Positions 46,775 to 55,093 of a stretch of DNA of 64,000 nucleotides are shown piece by piece. The stretch's first letter is position 1. Each line of letters begins with the position of its first letter. The notes under the pieces were generated by a model. That model searched no databases. It saw only the letters and a program-made list of their open reading frames with translations, and was not told where the DNA came from. Made by a program: the position numbers and the translations under genes. The DNA lies in the NCBI GenBank assembly GCA_947089905.1, contig CAMUMG010000011.1:1-64000 (forward strand). Reading direction: 5' to 3'. Source of the DNA: an uncultured Lachnospiraceae bacterium (GTDB lineage: Bacteria; Bacillota; Clostridia; Lachnospirales; Lachnospiraceae).

Positions 46775-47005
46775 ATGCCCTTTATAACGTTATTATGTAC
46801 TGTTAAAATCGATTTTATTAATTATATCGATGTCCTACCAATGTATAATAAAAAGACCAAATACGGGAAATTAAAAGGATTTGGAATTAAATATATAAAG
46901 AGGCAGGGGGTTATAGGGAACGCAGATGTCCGCCTACTTAGTTATCCAAACTTGGGGATGATAATTTTATCTGTCCCACATTTACAGAATGGAGTTGATT
47001 TATGA
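46775..47005 (+). CDS. Small uncertain reading frame before the RHH gene
   Basis: The frame gives 76 residues with no ribosome site and no family I recognise. Its only support is the ATGA-type overlap with the next gene. An internal start at 46841 (MYNKKTKYGKLKGFG) is equally possible. Confidence 0.25.
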   Translation: MPFITLLCTVKIDFINYIDVLPMYNKKTKYGKLKGFGIKYIKRQGVIGNADVRLLSYPNLGMIILSVPHLQNGVDL

Positions 47006-47157
47006 GAACCACATCAGACCCAAAGAATGAAAAGATAAAACTAAGGCTGAATGAGGACTTAAAGAACCATGTTCAAAGATATGCGGATAAAGAGAGCGTA
47101 TCGCTCTCAGAATACATAAGAGAGTTAATCCGACAAGATATAAAAAATAAAAGATAA
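47002..47157 (+). CDS. Small ribbon-helix-helix protein
   Basis: The 51-residue protein IKLRLNEDLKNHVQRYADKESVSLSEYIRELIRQDI has the strand-helix-helix pattern of CopG/Arc regulators. GGAG precedes the ATG by 8 bases. It probably represses transcription of the phage or element early genes. Confidence 0.65.
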   Translation: MRTTSDPKNEKIKLRLNEDLKNHVQRYADKESVSLSEYIRELIRQDIKNKR

Positions 47158-47284
47158 CATACTGTTTCTAAAAAATTTTTTAATAAAAAAGACCTCCTAC
47201 AAAGGTTAGCAGTAGTATATAGTGCATATTGCAAAAACAAAGAACTATAATTGCCAAATGGTCATCAGTTAGAGGAGAGTTACA

Positions 47285-47464
47285 ATGCAAGATGTTTTAA
47301 AAAATTGTCCTAAGTGTGGTTCTTATATGACTGCTCATCTTGAAAATAACTGTGGGATTCCAATAATCATTTACAAGTGTGACTGTGGATTTGATACAAG
47401 CAAAGAAAACTTAATATACAGCAATAAAACTATTATCTTTCGTGAAAGCAAAGAATGGTGGTGA
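47285..47464 (+). CDS. Small zinc-ribbon protein
   Basis: The 59-residue protein has CPKCG at residues 8-12 and CDCG at about 32-35, a likely zinc knuckle. GAGGAG precedes the ATG. The stop overlaps the next gene. Confidence 0.6.
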   Translation: MQDVLKNCPKCGSYMTAHLENNCGIPIIIYKCDCGFDTSKENLIYSNKTIIFRESKEWW

Positions 47465-47607
47465 TTTCAATTCCAATACACAAAGTCAGTGGCGGTTACA
47501 AATTTGGAAAATCCGGCAAGACATACCGTGGCAAAGGTGCTAAGAAGAAAGCGCAAAAACAAGCAAAGGCGATATATGCCAGTGGATATAAGGAGAAAAA
47601 GAAATGA
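47461..47607 (+). CDS. Small basic phage protein
   Basis: The 48-residue Lys-rich protein (IPIHKVSGGYKFGKSGKTYRGKGAKKKA) resembles tiny conserved phage proteins. The start is GTG 47461, or GTG 47458. The end overlaps the next gene by ATGA. The function is unknown. Confidence 0.6.
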   Translation: MISIPIHKVSGGYKFGKSGKTYRGKGAKKKAQKQAKAIYASGYKEKKK

Positions 47608-47789
47608 AGTTATTTAGAGTTGACTACATGGATGATTACGACGATGAAACATATCTGACAGTTGGAAATTCAAAAGAAGAAGTTGAGGAAAGAGAAACAA
47701 ATGAACTCCAAAAGGAATGTTGGTGCTTCATGGGGTGTTGGGTTTTTGAAATCAATGAAGTTGACGGACATAAAATCATTGTTGAATAA
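47604..47789 (+). CDS. Small acidic phage protein
   Basis: The 61-residue protein is coupled to the upstream gene by ATGA and preceded by AAGGAG. It has an acidic N-terminus (DYMDDYDDETYL). I do not recognise it. Confidence 0.55.
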   Translation: MKLFRVDYMDDYDDETYLTVGNSKEEVEERETNELQKECWCFMGCWVFEINEVDGHKIIVE

Positions 47790-47794
47790 TTTAA

Positions 47795-47866
47795 GGCGAT
47801 ATAGCCAAACGGTCAAGGCGGCAGTCTGCAAAACTGCTATTCCGGGTTCAAGTCCCAGTATCGCCT
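47795..47866 (+). tRNA. tRNA-Cys (GCA)
   Basis: The acceptor arms GGCGATA (47795) and TATCGCC (47859-47865) pair perfectly. GCAGT-CTGCAAA-ACTGC forms the anticodon arm with anticodon GCA, and GGGTTCAAGTCCC is the T arm with one mismatch. No CCA is encoded. It sits between phage early genes, not in a host tRNA cluster. Confidence 0.93.
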
Positions 47867-47868
47867 TT

Positions 47869-47925
47869 AACAACGGAATAGAGTAGCTCTCGAAAAGCGA
47901 ACTCCCTATTCGCCTGTCCGTTGTT
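47869..47925 (+). other. Structured element just after tRNA-Cys
   Basis: AACAACGGA at 47869 pairs with TCCGTTGTT at 47917, and GAATAG with CTATTC inside it. Only two bases separate it from the tRNA. It may terminate or process the tRNA transcript. A TTTTCC run follows. Confidence 0.5.
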
Positions 47926-47965
47926 TTCCAAGAATTAGGGAAATATCAGAGGGAGGTATTATTTT

Positions 47966-48976
47966 ATGGCAAAAATAAAAAATGAACATTACATAACAAT
48001 TCAAGAGTTTATGGTAAGAGATTTAGAATTAAGTGGAAATGAATTGATTGCATATGCTTTGATTGCATATGCTTTAATATATGGTTTTTCACAAAATAGA
48101 GAAAGTAAATTTGAAGGAAGCCTCTCCTATGTAGCTAAGTGGTTGAATTGTTCAAAAACAACAGCGTTTAACATACTAAACAAACTAGCAGATGATGGTT
48201 TTATAAGAAAAATAGAAAATGTTAAAAATGGAATTAAATTTTGTGACTACAAAGCCAACACCATGGATGAAGAAACGCTAAAAAAAATAAAAGAAAATAA
48301 AACACAACGCAAACAAAAAGAAAAAAATGAACGTCGTTCAAAAAAATTGAATGGTATTCAAAAAAACAATGTTGACCGTTCAAAAAATTTGAATGAGGGC
48401 GTTCAAAAAACTTTAACTCATAATACTATAGATATACTAGAACATAATACTAATAATACTCTTTCTGGCGAAAGAGCTGTTAGCGAGAGTGAGCAGCTCG
48501 AATCAAAGAAGCCAGAACAAAAAAAACAAAACCGCAAGAGCGAAGCCAATACCTTGTTTGAACAACTATGGTCTTTATATCCGCTCAAAAAAGGAAAAGG
48601 CAGTGTATCTGATACCCAAAAAGCAAAACTCTTAGAGATTGGCTATGAGGAGCTAGAGCGGGCTATATCAAGGTATGTGAAGTATGTAGATAGCGTTGAT
48701 TATCTGCATTACAAAAATGGTAGTACGTTCTTTAATAGCGGATACATAGACTACTTGGATGCAAACTACGAAGAATGTGGTAATAAAAAACTAATCACTC
48801 GTCATAACGGCAATACAACTAAAAGTAATACAGAAACAGACTATAAAACAAGGCTAGAAAAAGCAAAAAAGAAAGCTGCTGAAGAATTTGGCGAAGAATT
48901 TGGACAAGAATACTGGGAAGGAATGAGCGATCTGGAGATAGAAAGCCATTTGGCATTAATGGGAATTGATGTATAG
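47966..48976 (+). CDS. Phage replication protein, winged-helix (DnaD/replisome-organizer-like)
   Basis: The 336-residue protein has an N-terminal winged helix (GSLSYVAKWLNCSKTTAFNILNKLADDGFI) and a Lys-rich linker. The C-terminal domain (EQLWSLYPLKKGKGSVSD...) is of the kind seen in phage replisome organisers. It probably binds the origin and helps load the helicase. A 15-base tandem duplication at 48046-48075 adds five residues (IAYAL twice) before the winged helix. GGGAGG precedes the ATG. Confidence 0.7.
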   Translation: MAKIKNEHYITIQEFMVRDLELSGNELIAYALIAYALIYGFSQNRESKFEGSLSYVAKWLNCSKTTAFNILNKLADDGFIRKIENVKNGIKFCDYKANTMDEETLKKIKENKTQRKQKEKNERRSKKLNGIQKNNVDRSKNLNEGVQKTLTHNTIDILEHNTNNTLSGERAVSESEQLESKKPEQKKQNRKSEANTLFEQLWSLYPLKKGKGSVSDTQKAKLLEIGYEELERAISRYVKYVDSVDYLHYKNGSTFFNSGYIDYLDANYEECGNKKLITRHNGNTTKSNTETDYKTRLEKAKKKAAEEFGEEFGQEYWEGMSDLEIESHLALMGIDV

Positions 48977-49043
48977 GGATCAGAGTGCATTTATTGAAAT
49001 ATCAAATTGTCCGATGTGCGGCAGAAATTTGACGGAGGACTAG
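48969..49043 (+). CDS. Tiny zinc-knuckle peptide or gene remnant
   Basis: The 24-residue frame ends FIEISNCPMCGRNLTED. This closely matches the end of the longer zinc protein at 56316-56525. It overlaps the replication gene stop. It may be a shortened paralogue. Confidence 0.4.
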   Translation: MYRDQSAFIEISNCPMCGRNLTED

Positions 49044-49046
49044 CAA

Positions 49047-49265
49047 ATGTATCAAGCAATTTATAAATGCAGATTGTGCGGAGAAGAATTTTCAGAAGAC
49101 ACATGTTTGATTGAAAATAAAATTATAGGCATTGATTTTGAAAGGAAAATTATTGTAGATAAAAATATGGGAGTGTATGAACTTTTAATCAGAAATTGTC
49201 ACAACTGCAAAGATGGTTCTCTGGGAATGGTTGATTTTAAAGGATTTAAGAAAGTAGAGAACTAA
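49047..49265 (+). CDS. Small zinc-finger phage protein
   Basis: The 72-residue protein has CRLCGEEF near the start and CHNC near the end. GGAGG precedes the ATG. The function is unknown. Confidence 0.6.
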   Translation: MYQAIYKCRLCGEEFSEDTCLIENKIIGIDFERKIIVDKNMGVYELLIRNCHNCKDGSLGMVDFKGFKKVEN

Positions 49266-49358
49266 CCCATGTTTGAAGTAATCTACATATCACCATCATG
49301 CAAGCAGGCGGCAAATTTCCGAGGAAGAATTGATTGAGATTTTGACGGAGGTGTAGAA

Positions 49359-49553
49359 ATGGATTATGTATTGATAGTAGCGTTGATTTTTGTTATGGTT
49401 TTGAATTTTTTTGGCAATATCTGGTCAACAAAAAGTAATAACAAAGAACAGAGATTAAAAACGGTTGCGATTTATAGCCTGTATCAAGAATTAAAAAGAC
49501 ACAACGATAATCAGTTTGGAAAAGAAAATTCGGAGGTATCAACCCATGACTAA
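49359..49553 (+). CDS. Small membrane protein
   Basis: The 64-residue protein has one N-terminal membrane helix (VLIVALIFVMVLNFFGNI) and a charged cytoplasmic tail. GGAGG precedes the ATG, and its end overlaps the next gene by 8 bases. Unknown phage early function. Confidence 0.6.
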   Translation: MDYVLIVALIFVMVLNFFGNIWSTKSNNKEQRLKTVAIYSLYQELKRHNDNQFGKENSEVSTHD

Positions 49554-50865
49554 ATCAGAACTACTCTCAACCTACACACCTCCACAACTTGTGGACATGG
49601 TTATCAGACTGCAAAGTGCAAGCGAAGTTAAGAATGACGAAATGCAGAAATTGAAATGGCATATATTAAATTTAGAGGAAGCTAACGAAAGATTGCAGTC
49701 AAAACTTGATACATACAACGAATATCTTCTGCCAAGAGCAACGAAAGAAGCAAAAGAAATGATAGACCGAAATCATTTCACCGGAGTTAGGATTGTCACA
49801 TGGAAGCAGTGGAATAACCGGGAGAAATCAGAGGGAAAAGGAAGTGCTTATATCTCAAAAGAATACGAACAGACCATGAGAGAAATTTTGAACATAGACA
49901 CAAGTGAAATTCAAAACGATTGTTATAGGTTCGGTATTGAGAGTTTACAAAGATATTTGAAAATTCCATCACCTATAAAGATTTCTGAAAGTGGAAAACA
50001 AAACGAAGGAATATCATACATTCAGAAATGCCAAGAGGAATACGAAAAAGTTCTGAAGGAAAGTCCTCTGTGTAGAACAATAGATAAAATTTCAGAAGAT
50101 ATTCTTAAACAGAAAAATAATGCTATGGCAATGGAGTTTACAAGGATAATCTGCGATTTGCTGAAAAGATACGGCATATATGTTCATTGCACAAAAACCA
50201 AATTCAGCGAGAAGATAACCACAAATTCCATTGAAGAAAAATATGGGATTGCATTTGACAGCATGGACTTCTCACAGCATGACAAGGAATTTACGGACAA
50301 GATTAAGGAATTGGAAGAAGAATTGGAAAAATCCAATAGAGAACATGCAAGAACGTTATGGGAATTTTGCGACAGCGTGAAGAAAGAAGATTATGATAAC
50401 GAAGTCAACTGCCTGCAATCCGAAATCGAGAAATACCGCAAAGCCTTTGAGGATGCAAAGAAAGAGCGTGACTGTCAGATTGTGGAGTATCAGAAGAAGA
50501 TTGAGGAACTGGAAAAGGAATTAGAATACAAAGACGGAACTAAAATGTTTGAAACCCTCATGGAAAATACAAGAGGAGAAGCAAAAGAATGTTTAGCAAG
50601 GCACATGTACGAAAATTTAAGGTGTGTTTTTCGATATGAGAAAACCGCTGATGAAGTAAATATTACCAATTTCCTACCGACAGAACCTATCAAGGTTGCG
50701 GAAATGCTGATAAACGCCGAGGGAGAATATGAGCACAATTCGCTGGCAAAGGCAATCAGTGGAGAGGATAAAGGTACATATCGCATATTTGATATATCAG
50801 AGTTAAGACAAATAGCAGAACATCTTCTTGTTTATTGCAATCATCATAGGGAGGTGGGGGAATGA
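49546..50865 (+). CDS. Coiled-coil phage protein, unknown
   Basis: The 439-residue protein is mostly helical, with coiled-coil stretches near residues 25-55 and 245-335 (KIKELEEELEKSNREHARTLWE and CQIVEYQKKIEELEKELEYKD). I recognise no domain. ATG 49546 is chosen because GGAGG lies 10 bases upstream. It overlaps the next gene by four bases, so this is a tight early operon. Confidence 0.6.
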   Translation: MTKSELLSTYTPPQLVDMVIRLQSASEVKNDEMQKLKWHILNLEEANERLQSKLDTYNEYLLPRATKEAKEMIDRNHFTGVRIVTWKQWNNREKSEGKGSAYISKEYEQTMREILNIDTSEIQNDCYRFGIESLQRYLKIPSPIKISESGKQNEGISYIQKCQEEYEKVLKESPLCRTIDKISEDILKQKNNAMAMEFTRIICDLLKRYGIYVHCTKTKFSEKITTNSIEEKYGIAFDSMDFSQHDKEFTDKIKELEEELEKSNREHARTLWEFCDSVKKEDYDNEVNCLQSEIEKYRKAFEDAKKERDCQIVEYQKKIEELEKELEYKDGTKMFETLMENTRGEAKECLARHMYENLRCVFRYEKTADEVNITNFLPTEPIKVAEMLINAEGEYEHNSLAKAISGEDKGTYRIFDISELRQIAEHLLVYCNHHREVGE

Positions 50866-51044
50866 AAAGCGTAGCATTAGAAGTTATGGAATGGTATGAA
50901 CAGCAATTTGAAAGAAAATTAACAGAAGCAGAAAAACTAAGTATAAGAGGTCAATGTGTAGAAAGTGACTTACGCACTCCAAAGACAAAAGATTTGAAAA
51001 AGTTTGGGGTTTGCCTTGGAGGATTAAAATATGAACAACAATAA
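50862..51044 (+). CDS. Small phage protein, unknown
   Basis: A 60-residue helical protein coupled by ATGA to the upstream gene and preceded by GGAGG. It overlaps the next gene. No family is recognised. Confidence 0.55.
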   Translation: MKSVALEVMEWYEQQFERKLTEAEKLSIRGQCVESDLRTPKTKDLKKFGVCLGGLKYEQQ

Positions 51045-51165
51045 CTGCAACCTAACCACCTGCCGCTACAACCAATCCGACACTTGCACCAATGAGGACA
51101 AGAGGAAAGAGTGTGTGGAGGTCAGTAAGAAAGTTTTGTGCTTGGAGGAAAATAATAATGCCTAA
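51031..51165 (+). CDS. Tiny Cys-rich phage protein
   Basis: The 44-residue protein has five Cys (residues 6, 11, 19, 28, 37) and GGAGG before the ATG. Zinc binding is likely. The function is unknown. Confidence 0.5.
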   Translation: MNNNNCNLTTCRYNQSDTCTNEDKRKECVEVSKKVLCLEENNNA

Positions 51166-51376
51166 ATGTTGCTATGACTGCAAAAATCTTGATTGGGATT
51201 ATGAATATGACGGGGAAGACGAAACAATATTCTTTCAATGCACAAAGAAAGGCAAAAACAGAACATTTGTAGAAGATTTATCAATATGCGATTGCGAAAA
51301 ACACAATCCATACAAGGATAAAAGAAGAATACCGCATGAGGTTGATAGAAAATTTTATTTTGAAATAGATGATTAG
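51158..51376 (+). CDS. Small Cys-rich phage protein
   Basis: The 72-residue protein begins MPKCCYDCKNLDWDYEYDG and contains a later CDCEKH. ATG 51158 follows GGAGG and overlaps the previous gene by eight bases. Probably a zinc knuckle. Confidence 0.6.
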   Translation: MPKCCYDCKNLDWDYEYDGEDETIFFQCTKKGKNRTFVEDLSICDCEKHNPYKDKRRIPHEVDRKFYFEIDD

Positions 51377-51424
51377 GTGTAAAATGCACCATTTACTGCT
51401 TATCAGACGAAGGGGAAAAAGGAA

Positions 51425-51715
51425 ATGAAACATAATTGTCAAAACTGCAAATGGTACAATTTGAGAGAAGAAATGCCAGACGAACGAGGAAAACATGAAT
51501 GTTATGGATATAATTTGATATGTTCTCCGCTTTGTATCGGATACAAAATAGATAAAGAGAATAATTGCGAGAAGTTTGAAATCAAAGGGAATGAAACCGT
51601 TGAAGAAATAGAAAGCCAATGGAGAATGAGAAGCTTTCCATTCGAGAAGGACAAGTCAATGGATTTACTTGTAAATGCAATGTTAAAAAGAGATAGGAAG
51701 AACGGAGGTGCATAA
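51425..51715 (+). CDS. Small Cys-rich phage protein
   Basis: The 96-residue protein has CQNCKWY near the N-terminus, then ECYGYNLICSPLCIGY. Its pattern resembles the preceding two proteins. It ends one base before the next gene. Confidence 0.6.
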   Translation: MKHNCQNCKWYNLREEMPDERGKHECYGYNLICSPLCIGYKIDKENNCEKFEIKGNETVEEIESQWRMRSFPFEKDKSMDLLVNAMLKRDRKNGGA

Positions 51716-51716
51716 A

Positions 51717-51863
51717 ATGTCGCAAAGAGAATTGAAACTGAAAATAATCGAACACACAGACAAAATTGCAGAAGTTTTGTGTAAAAAGCAGGATTGCGAA
51801 ATCAGAACTTCTCCAAACGGAATCAAAGTTATTGCGAATAAGAAAGAGGTTGTTGTGGAATGA
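51717..51863 (+). CDS. Small phage protein, unknown
   Basis: A 48-residue protein after GGAGG, coupled to the HAD gene by ATGA. No family is recognised. Confidence 0.5.
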   Translation: MSQRELKLKIIEHTDKIAEVLCKKQDCEIRTSPNGIKVIANKKEVVVE

Positions 51864-52318
51864 AAGTAATTTTTCTTGACGTAGACGGAGTATTAAATTC
51901 TAAAGATTGGCTTGAAAACAACAGGGTTAGAACAGAAACCAGCGTCAATCCAGAGAAAGTAAAACTTCTTGCAGAAATCGTTCAAAAGACTAATGCGGAG
52001 GTTGTTTTATCTTCTACATGGAGATACATATCAGAACACCCTATGTTTATGTATCTGAGTGATATGTTAGGACAGAACGGTATTAAAATCCATTCCCTTA
52101 CTCCTAAATTAGATGGAGATAGACCGAAAGAAATCAAAGCATGGATAGAGAAACAGACAGAAGAAATACAATTTGTAAGTATTGAAGATGATTTTTCTTT
52201 TGCTGATTATAAAAAATACGGAATTGAAAGCCGCCTTATAAAAACAGATTTTTGGGGAACTAATGGAGGACTTCAAAAGAAACATGTTAATAAAGCGATA
52301 CAATTATTGAATGAATAG
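51860..52318 (+). CDS. HAD-superfamily phosphatase-like protein
   Basis: The 152-residue protein has the catalytic DxD motif at its start (VIFLDVDGVLNS), LSSTWRY with the motif II Ser, and VSIEDDFSFADY with the motif IV acids. Small HAD proteins are frequent in phages and may act on nucleotides or nucleic-acid ends. The substrate is unknown. Confidence 0.8.
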   Translation: MKVIFLDVDGVLNSKDWLENNRVRTETSVNPEKVKLLAEIVQKTNAEVVLSSTWRYISEHPMFMYLSDMLGQNGIKIHSLTPKLDGDRPKEIKAWIEKQTEEIQFVSIEDDFSFADYKKYGIESRLIKTDFWGTNGGLQKKHVNKAIQLLNE

Positions 52319-52385
52319 TAAATATTACCGGCTGATAATTGGTTTCAGTCGCTAACCATAAATAGTTTAATGGCAGATTTGCAAG

Positions 52386-52417
52386 GCATCTCTGCTGAAT
52401 GTTGCGGAGGTGCTTTT
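52386..52417 (+). terminator. Terminator-like hairpin enclosing a ribosome site
   Basis: GCATCTCTGC (52386) and GCGGAGGTGC (52404) pair at all ten positions with G-U pairs, and TTTT follows. The GGAGG inside the right arm is the only ribosome site near ATG 52423, so the hairpin would also hide it. Confidence 0.6.
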
Positions 52418-52422
52418 CTTTT

Positions 52423-53166
52423 ATGTCTAAAATTCAATTATATCAAGGTGATTGCCTTGAACTCATGAAACAAATTCCAGATAAAAGTATAGATATGGTT
52501 CTTTGTGACTATGATGAAAAAATTAAAATATTGTATTGCGAAGAAAAATACACGATGAGACGAATTGCAGAAGAGATTGGCAAAGACCATCATTTTGTAA
52601 AGAGAAGGCTCAAAAAAATGAATATAGAAACAACGAGAGAGGGCAGAAGTAGAAAACCAATCACTAATGAAACAAGGGAAAAAATATCAGAAGCAAAAAA
52701 AAGATGTATTGGATTTTGGAAAGGTAAAAAAATGCCTAAAAAATCTCTATACAAAAATATGAAAACACATTGTAAGAGAGATATAGAATTAGATTTTTTT
52801 GAGAAATTTGAAGATATAGAAAGATTGAAAATTTTAAATAATATCCTTACAAGAGATAGGGTGTCAATACATTTTGATGATAAAAAATATAAAGACTTTA
52901 TTGAGAAATTTTATTACGATAAAAGATTTATAGAACAATGTAAAATATATGAAGAAACAAAAAACAAATACGATAAACCATCACTTGACCATATAAAACC
53001 ACTATCAAGAGGAGGCAGTTGGGAACTTGATAATCTACAAATAGTATCTTGGTTTGAAAACAGGGCTAAATGCGATTTACTAGAGGAAGAGTTTTCAGAA
53101 ATGGTTAAAAAGTATTTACTAAAAGAACGCATAGAAAAGGCGGGTGTTGAAAGTGCCAAGCCTTGA
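52423..53166 (+). CDS. HNH homing endonuclease fused to a DNA-methyltransferase stub
   Basis: The first 25 residues (KIQLYQGDCLELMKQIPDKS, then IDMVLCD) are the start of a phage DNA methyltransferase and should lead into a DxPY motif. Instead the frame enters a helix-turn-helix (YTMRRIAEEIGKDHHFVKRRLKK), a NUMOD3-like TREKISEAKKR...GFWKGKKMP, and a C-terminal HNH domain (SLDHIKPLSRGGSWELDNLQIVSWFENRAKCD). The rest of the methyltransferase is absent. This 247-residue chimera looks like a homing endonuclease that landed inside a methyltransferase gene. It directly precedes terL. Confidence 0.75.
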   Translation: MSKIQLYQGDCLELMKQIPDKSIDMVLCDYDEKIKILYCEEKYTMRRIAEEIGKDHHFVKRRLKKMNIETTREGRSRKPITNETREKISEAKKRCIGFWKGKKMPKKSLYKNMKTHCKRDIELDFFEKFEDIERLKILNNILTRDRVSIHFDDKKYKDFIEKFYYDKRFIEQCKIYEETKNKYDKPSLDHIKPLSRGGSWELDNLQIVSWFENRAKCDLLEEEFSEMVKKYLLKERIEKAGVESAKP

Positions 53167-54889
53167 ATTACAAAAAGCCATATCTGGCTATGAATTCTAT
53201 ATAGAAAAACATGGGATTAGTGAAGAATTGATAAATGCAATGGTTGAAGCGAGTTCTGTAGCCTTAATTTCTGAAAAAGATATTGAGTACGGATTGAAAA
53301 TATCCGCAAGGGCAAAAGAACTGATTAAAAGACTTGTACTGAAGCTGACAGGTGGCACAATAGAAGATTTAGAAGTATTTTGCGGAGAAAACCAGGCAGA
53401 GTATCAAATCCTGAATCAATACTATAATGCGTTGGAATGCGAAGCACCGTATCTTGTAGACAGCTTTTTCTACTACATAGAACTTGACGAAAAAGACCCA
53501 TACAAGCGGTTTTATTTCCCTAGACGCAAAGTGTTAAAACCTGTTGTGTCAGCATATCAAGAAGTCTATGACGGAAAACTGGACTTCTTATCAGTATCAC
53601 AGCCTAAAAGAACAGGAAAAACCACAGGTGGACTTAGACTTGCTCAAATGATGGGCGGTCGTGATCCAGACGGAAGTGTGTTTGCTGTCGGGAAAGGAGA
53701 GGGACTTGTTAAGCGGTTTTATGGTGGATTACTGCAAGCGTTTGAAACAAAACAAATCTATGAGCGTTTTATAAGAGTTTTTCCAGAAGCAATAAAAATT
53801 GGAGAAAAGGATTATAAGAGTGCGGAAAACCTCTCTATAGACTTAAAAAGCAAAAATACATTTCCTACTTACACTTGCAGACCGATTGACGGTGCGATTG
53901 TCGGCTGTACCGAAGCAAATTTACTTGTTTATATAGATGACTGTGTAAAAAACCATGAAGAAGCAAGAAACCGTGACAGGCTTGAATTTCTTTGCGAAAA
54001 AGTTACTGATGATGTGCTGGGCAGGAGATTAGAAGGTACGCCGATCATAATACAAGGAACAAAATACAGCCTTTACGACCCGATTACCGCCTTGCAGAAT
54101 AAAGCCAATGAATTAGGGTGGAAATGGAAAGAGGTAGCCATTCCTGCACTTGACCCAATTACGGATGAAAGCAACTGGGAGATTGTCAGAAAAGATAAAA
54201 AGGGAACAAGGAAGATATTCACAACAGATTATTACCGTAAAGAACGGATGCTTGTATCTGAAGAAACATGGGCGGCTGAATTTCAACAAGAGCCGTTTGA
54301 AGCAAAGGGTAGAATGTTTCCAAAAGGAGAACTTAACCGATTTATCGAACTTCCTGTTGATAAAGAACCGGATGCGATTATGGCGGCTTGCGATACAGCA
54401 GATAACGGAACGGACTACTGTTCTATGCCTGTTGCATATATCTACGGGCATGATGTGTTTATTGTTGATGTCGTATTTGATAATTATGGAACAAAGCATA
54501 CAAAGCCGGAATGTGCAAACATGCTTGTAAAACATAATGTAAAGACGGTTGTTTTTGAAAGTAACAGTGCAGGAGGATATTTTGGGCGTGATGTAATGAA
54601 TCTTGTTAAAGAACAGGGCGGAAGATGCAGCGACAGGTATAAATTCAACTGTGCAAACAAAATTACCAGAATGGAAAATGCAAGAGATAATATCATGCGT
54701 GATTACTGGTTTTTAGACGAAAGCAAGTATGAAAGAAACAGTCAGTATTATTTATTCATGAAAAACCTAACAGAAATGACAAGAAGCGGGAAAGTGCCTC
54801 ATGATGATGCACCAGATTCTTTATCACTTCTTGAAAATGAAATGAGAAAAGCACCGAAGCCAACAATCATAATGCCAAGCCCGATCTGA
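53150..54889 (+). CDS. terL: Phage terminase large subunit
   Basis: The 579-residue protein has an ATPase Walker A (SQPKRTGKTTGG, about residue 150), the Walker B region LLVYIDDCVKN, and a RNase-H-like nuclease domain with MAACDTADNGTDYCSMP, VVFESNSAGGYFGRDV and a late DDAPDSL. It packages DNA into the prohead. The start is GTG 53150, or TTG 53144, after AGGCGGG, overlapping the HNH gene. The family alignment is by motif only. Confidence 0.9.
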   Translation, partial: KVPSLELQKAISGYEFYIEKHGISEELINAMVEASSVALISEKDIEYGLKISARAKELIKRLVLKLTGGTIEDLEVFCGENQAEYQILNQYYNALECEAPYLVDSFFYYIELDEKDPYKRFYFPRRKVLKPVVSAYQEVYDGKLDFLSVSQPKRTGKTTGGLRLAQMMGGRDPDGSVFAVGKGEGLVKRFYGGLLQAFETKQIYERFIRVFPEAIKIGEKDYKSAENLSIDLKSKNTFPTYTCRPIDGAIVGCTEANLLVYIDDCVKNHEEARNRDRLEFLCEKVTDDVLGRRLEGTPIIIQGTKYSLYDPITALQNKANELGWKWKEVAIPALDPITDESNWEIVRKDKKGTRKIFTTDYYRKERMLVSEETWAAEFQQEPFEAKGRMFPKGELNRFIELPVDKEPDAIMAACDTADNGTDYCSMPVAYIYGHDVFIVDVVFDNYGTKHTKPECANMLVKHNVKTVVFESNSAGGYFGRDVMNLVKEQGGRCSDRYKFNCANKITRMENARDNIMRDYWFLDESKYERNSQYYLFMKNLTEMTRSGKVPHDDAPDSLSLLENEMRKAPKPTIIMPSPI

Positions 54890-54906
54890 AAAGGAGGATT
54901 ACATAC

Positions 54907-55017
54907 ATGGAACTTACAAAACCAAGCAAAGAAGTAATGATACAATACAGCGATATGCAGGAAGAAATAAAGCGGATGAGGGAAGATATTCAGAAAACAG
55001 AAGATGCTATTGCTTGA
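54907..55017 (+). CDS. Tiny coiled-coil phage protein
   Basis: A 36-residue helical peptide (EEIKRMREDIQKTEDA) after AAAGGAGG. It is too short for the usual callers. The function is unknown. Confidence 0.5.
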   Translation: MELTKPSKEVMIQYSDMQEEIKRMREDIQKTEDAIA

Positions 55018-55093
55018 ATAAATCAAGTTTCACACTATTCACATTAAAACAGAGTTAAAATATAAGTATAACAAGAAAATGGAGGTATTTATT

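Noticed and set aside
49269..49337. A 22-codon frame after the small zinc protein
   Set aside because: Very short with no pattern. A neighbouring frame ends SEEELIEILTEV but has no start, so it is at most a gene scrap.
52423..52500. A functional DNA methyltransferase
   Set aside because: Only the first 25 residues are present. The SAM-binding and catalytic parts are missing.
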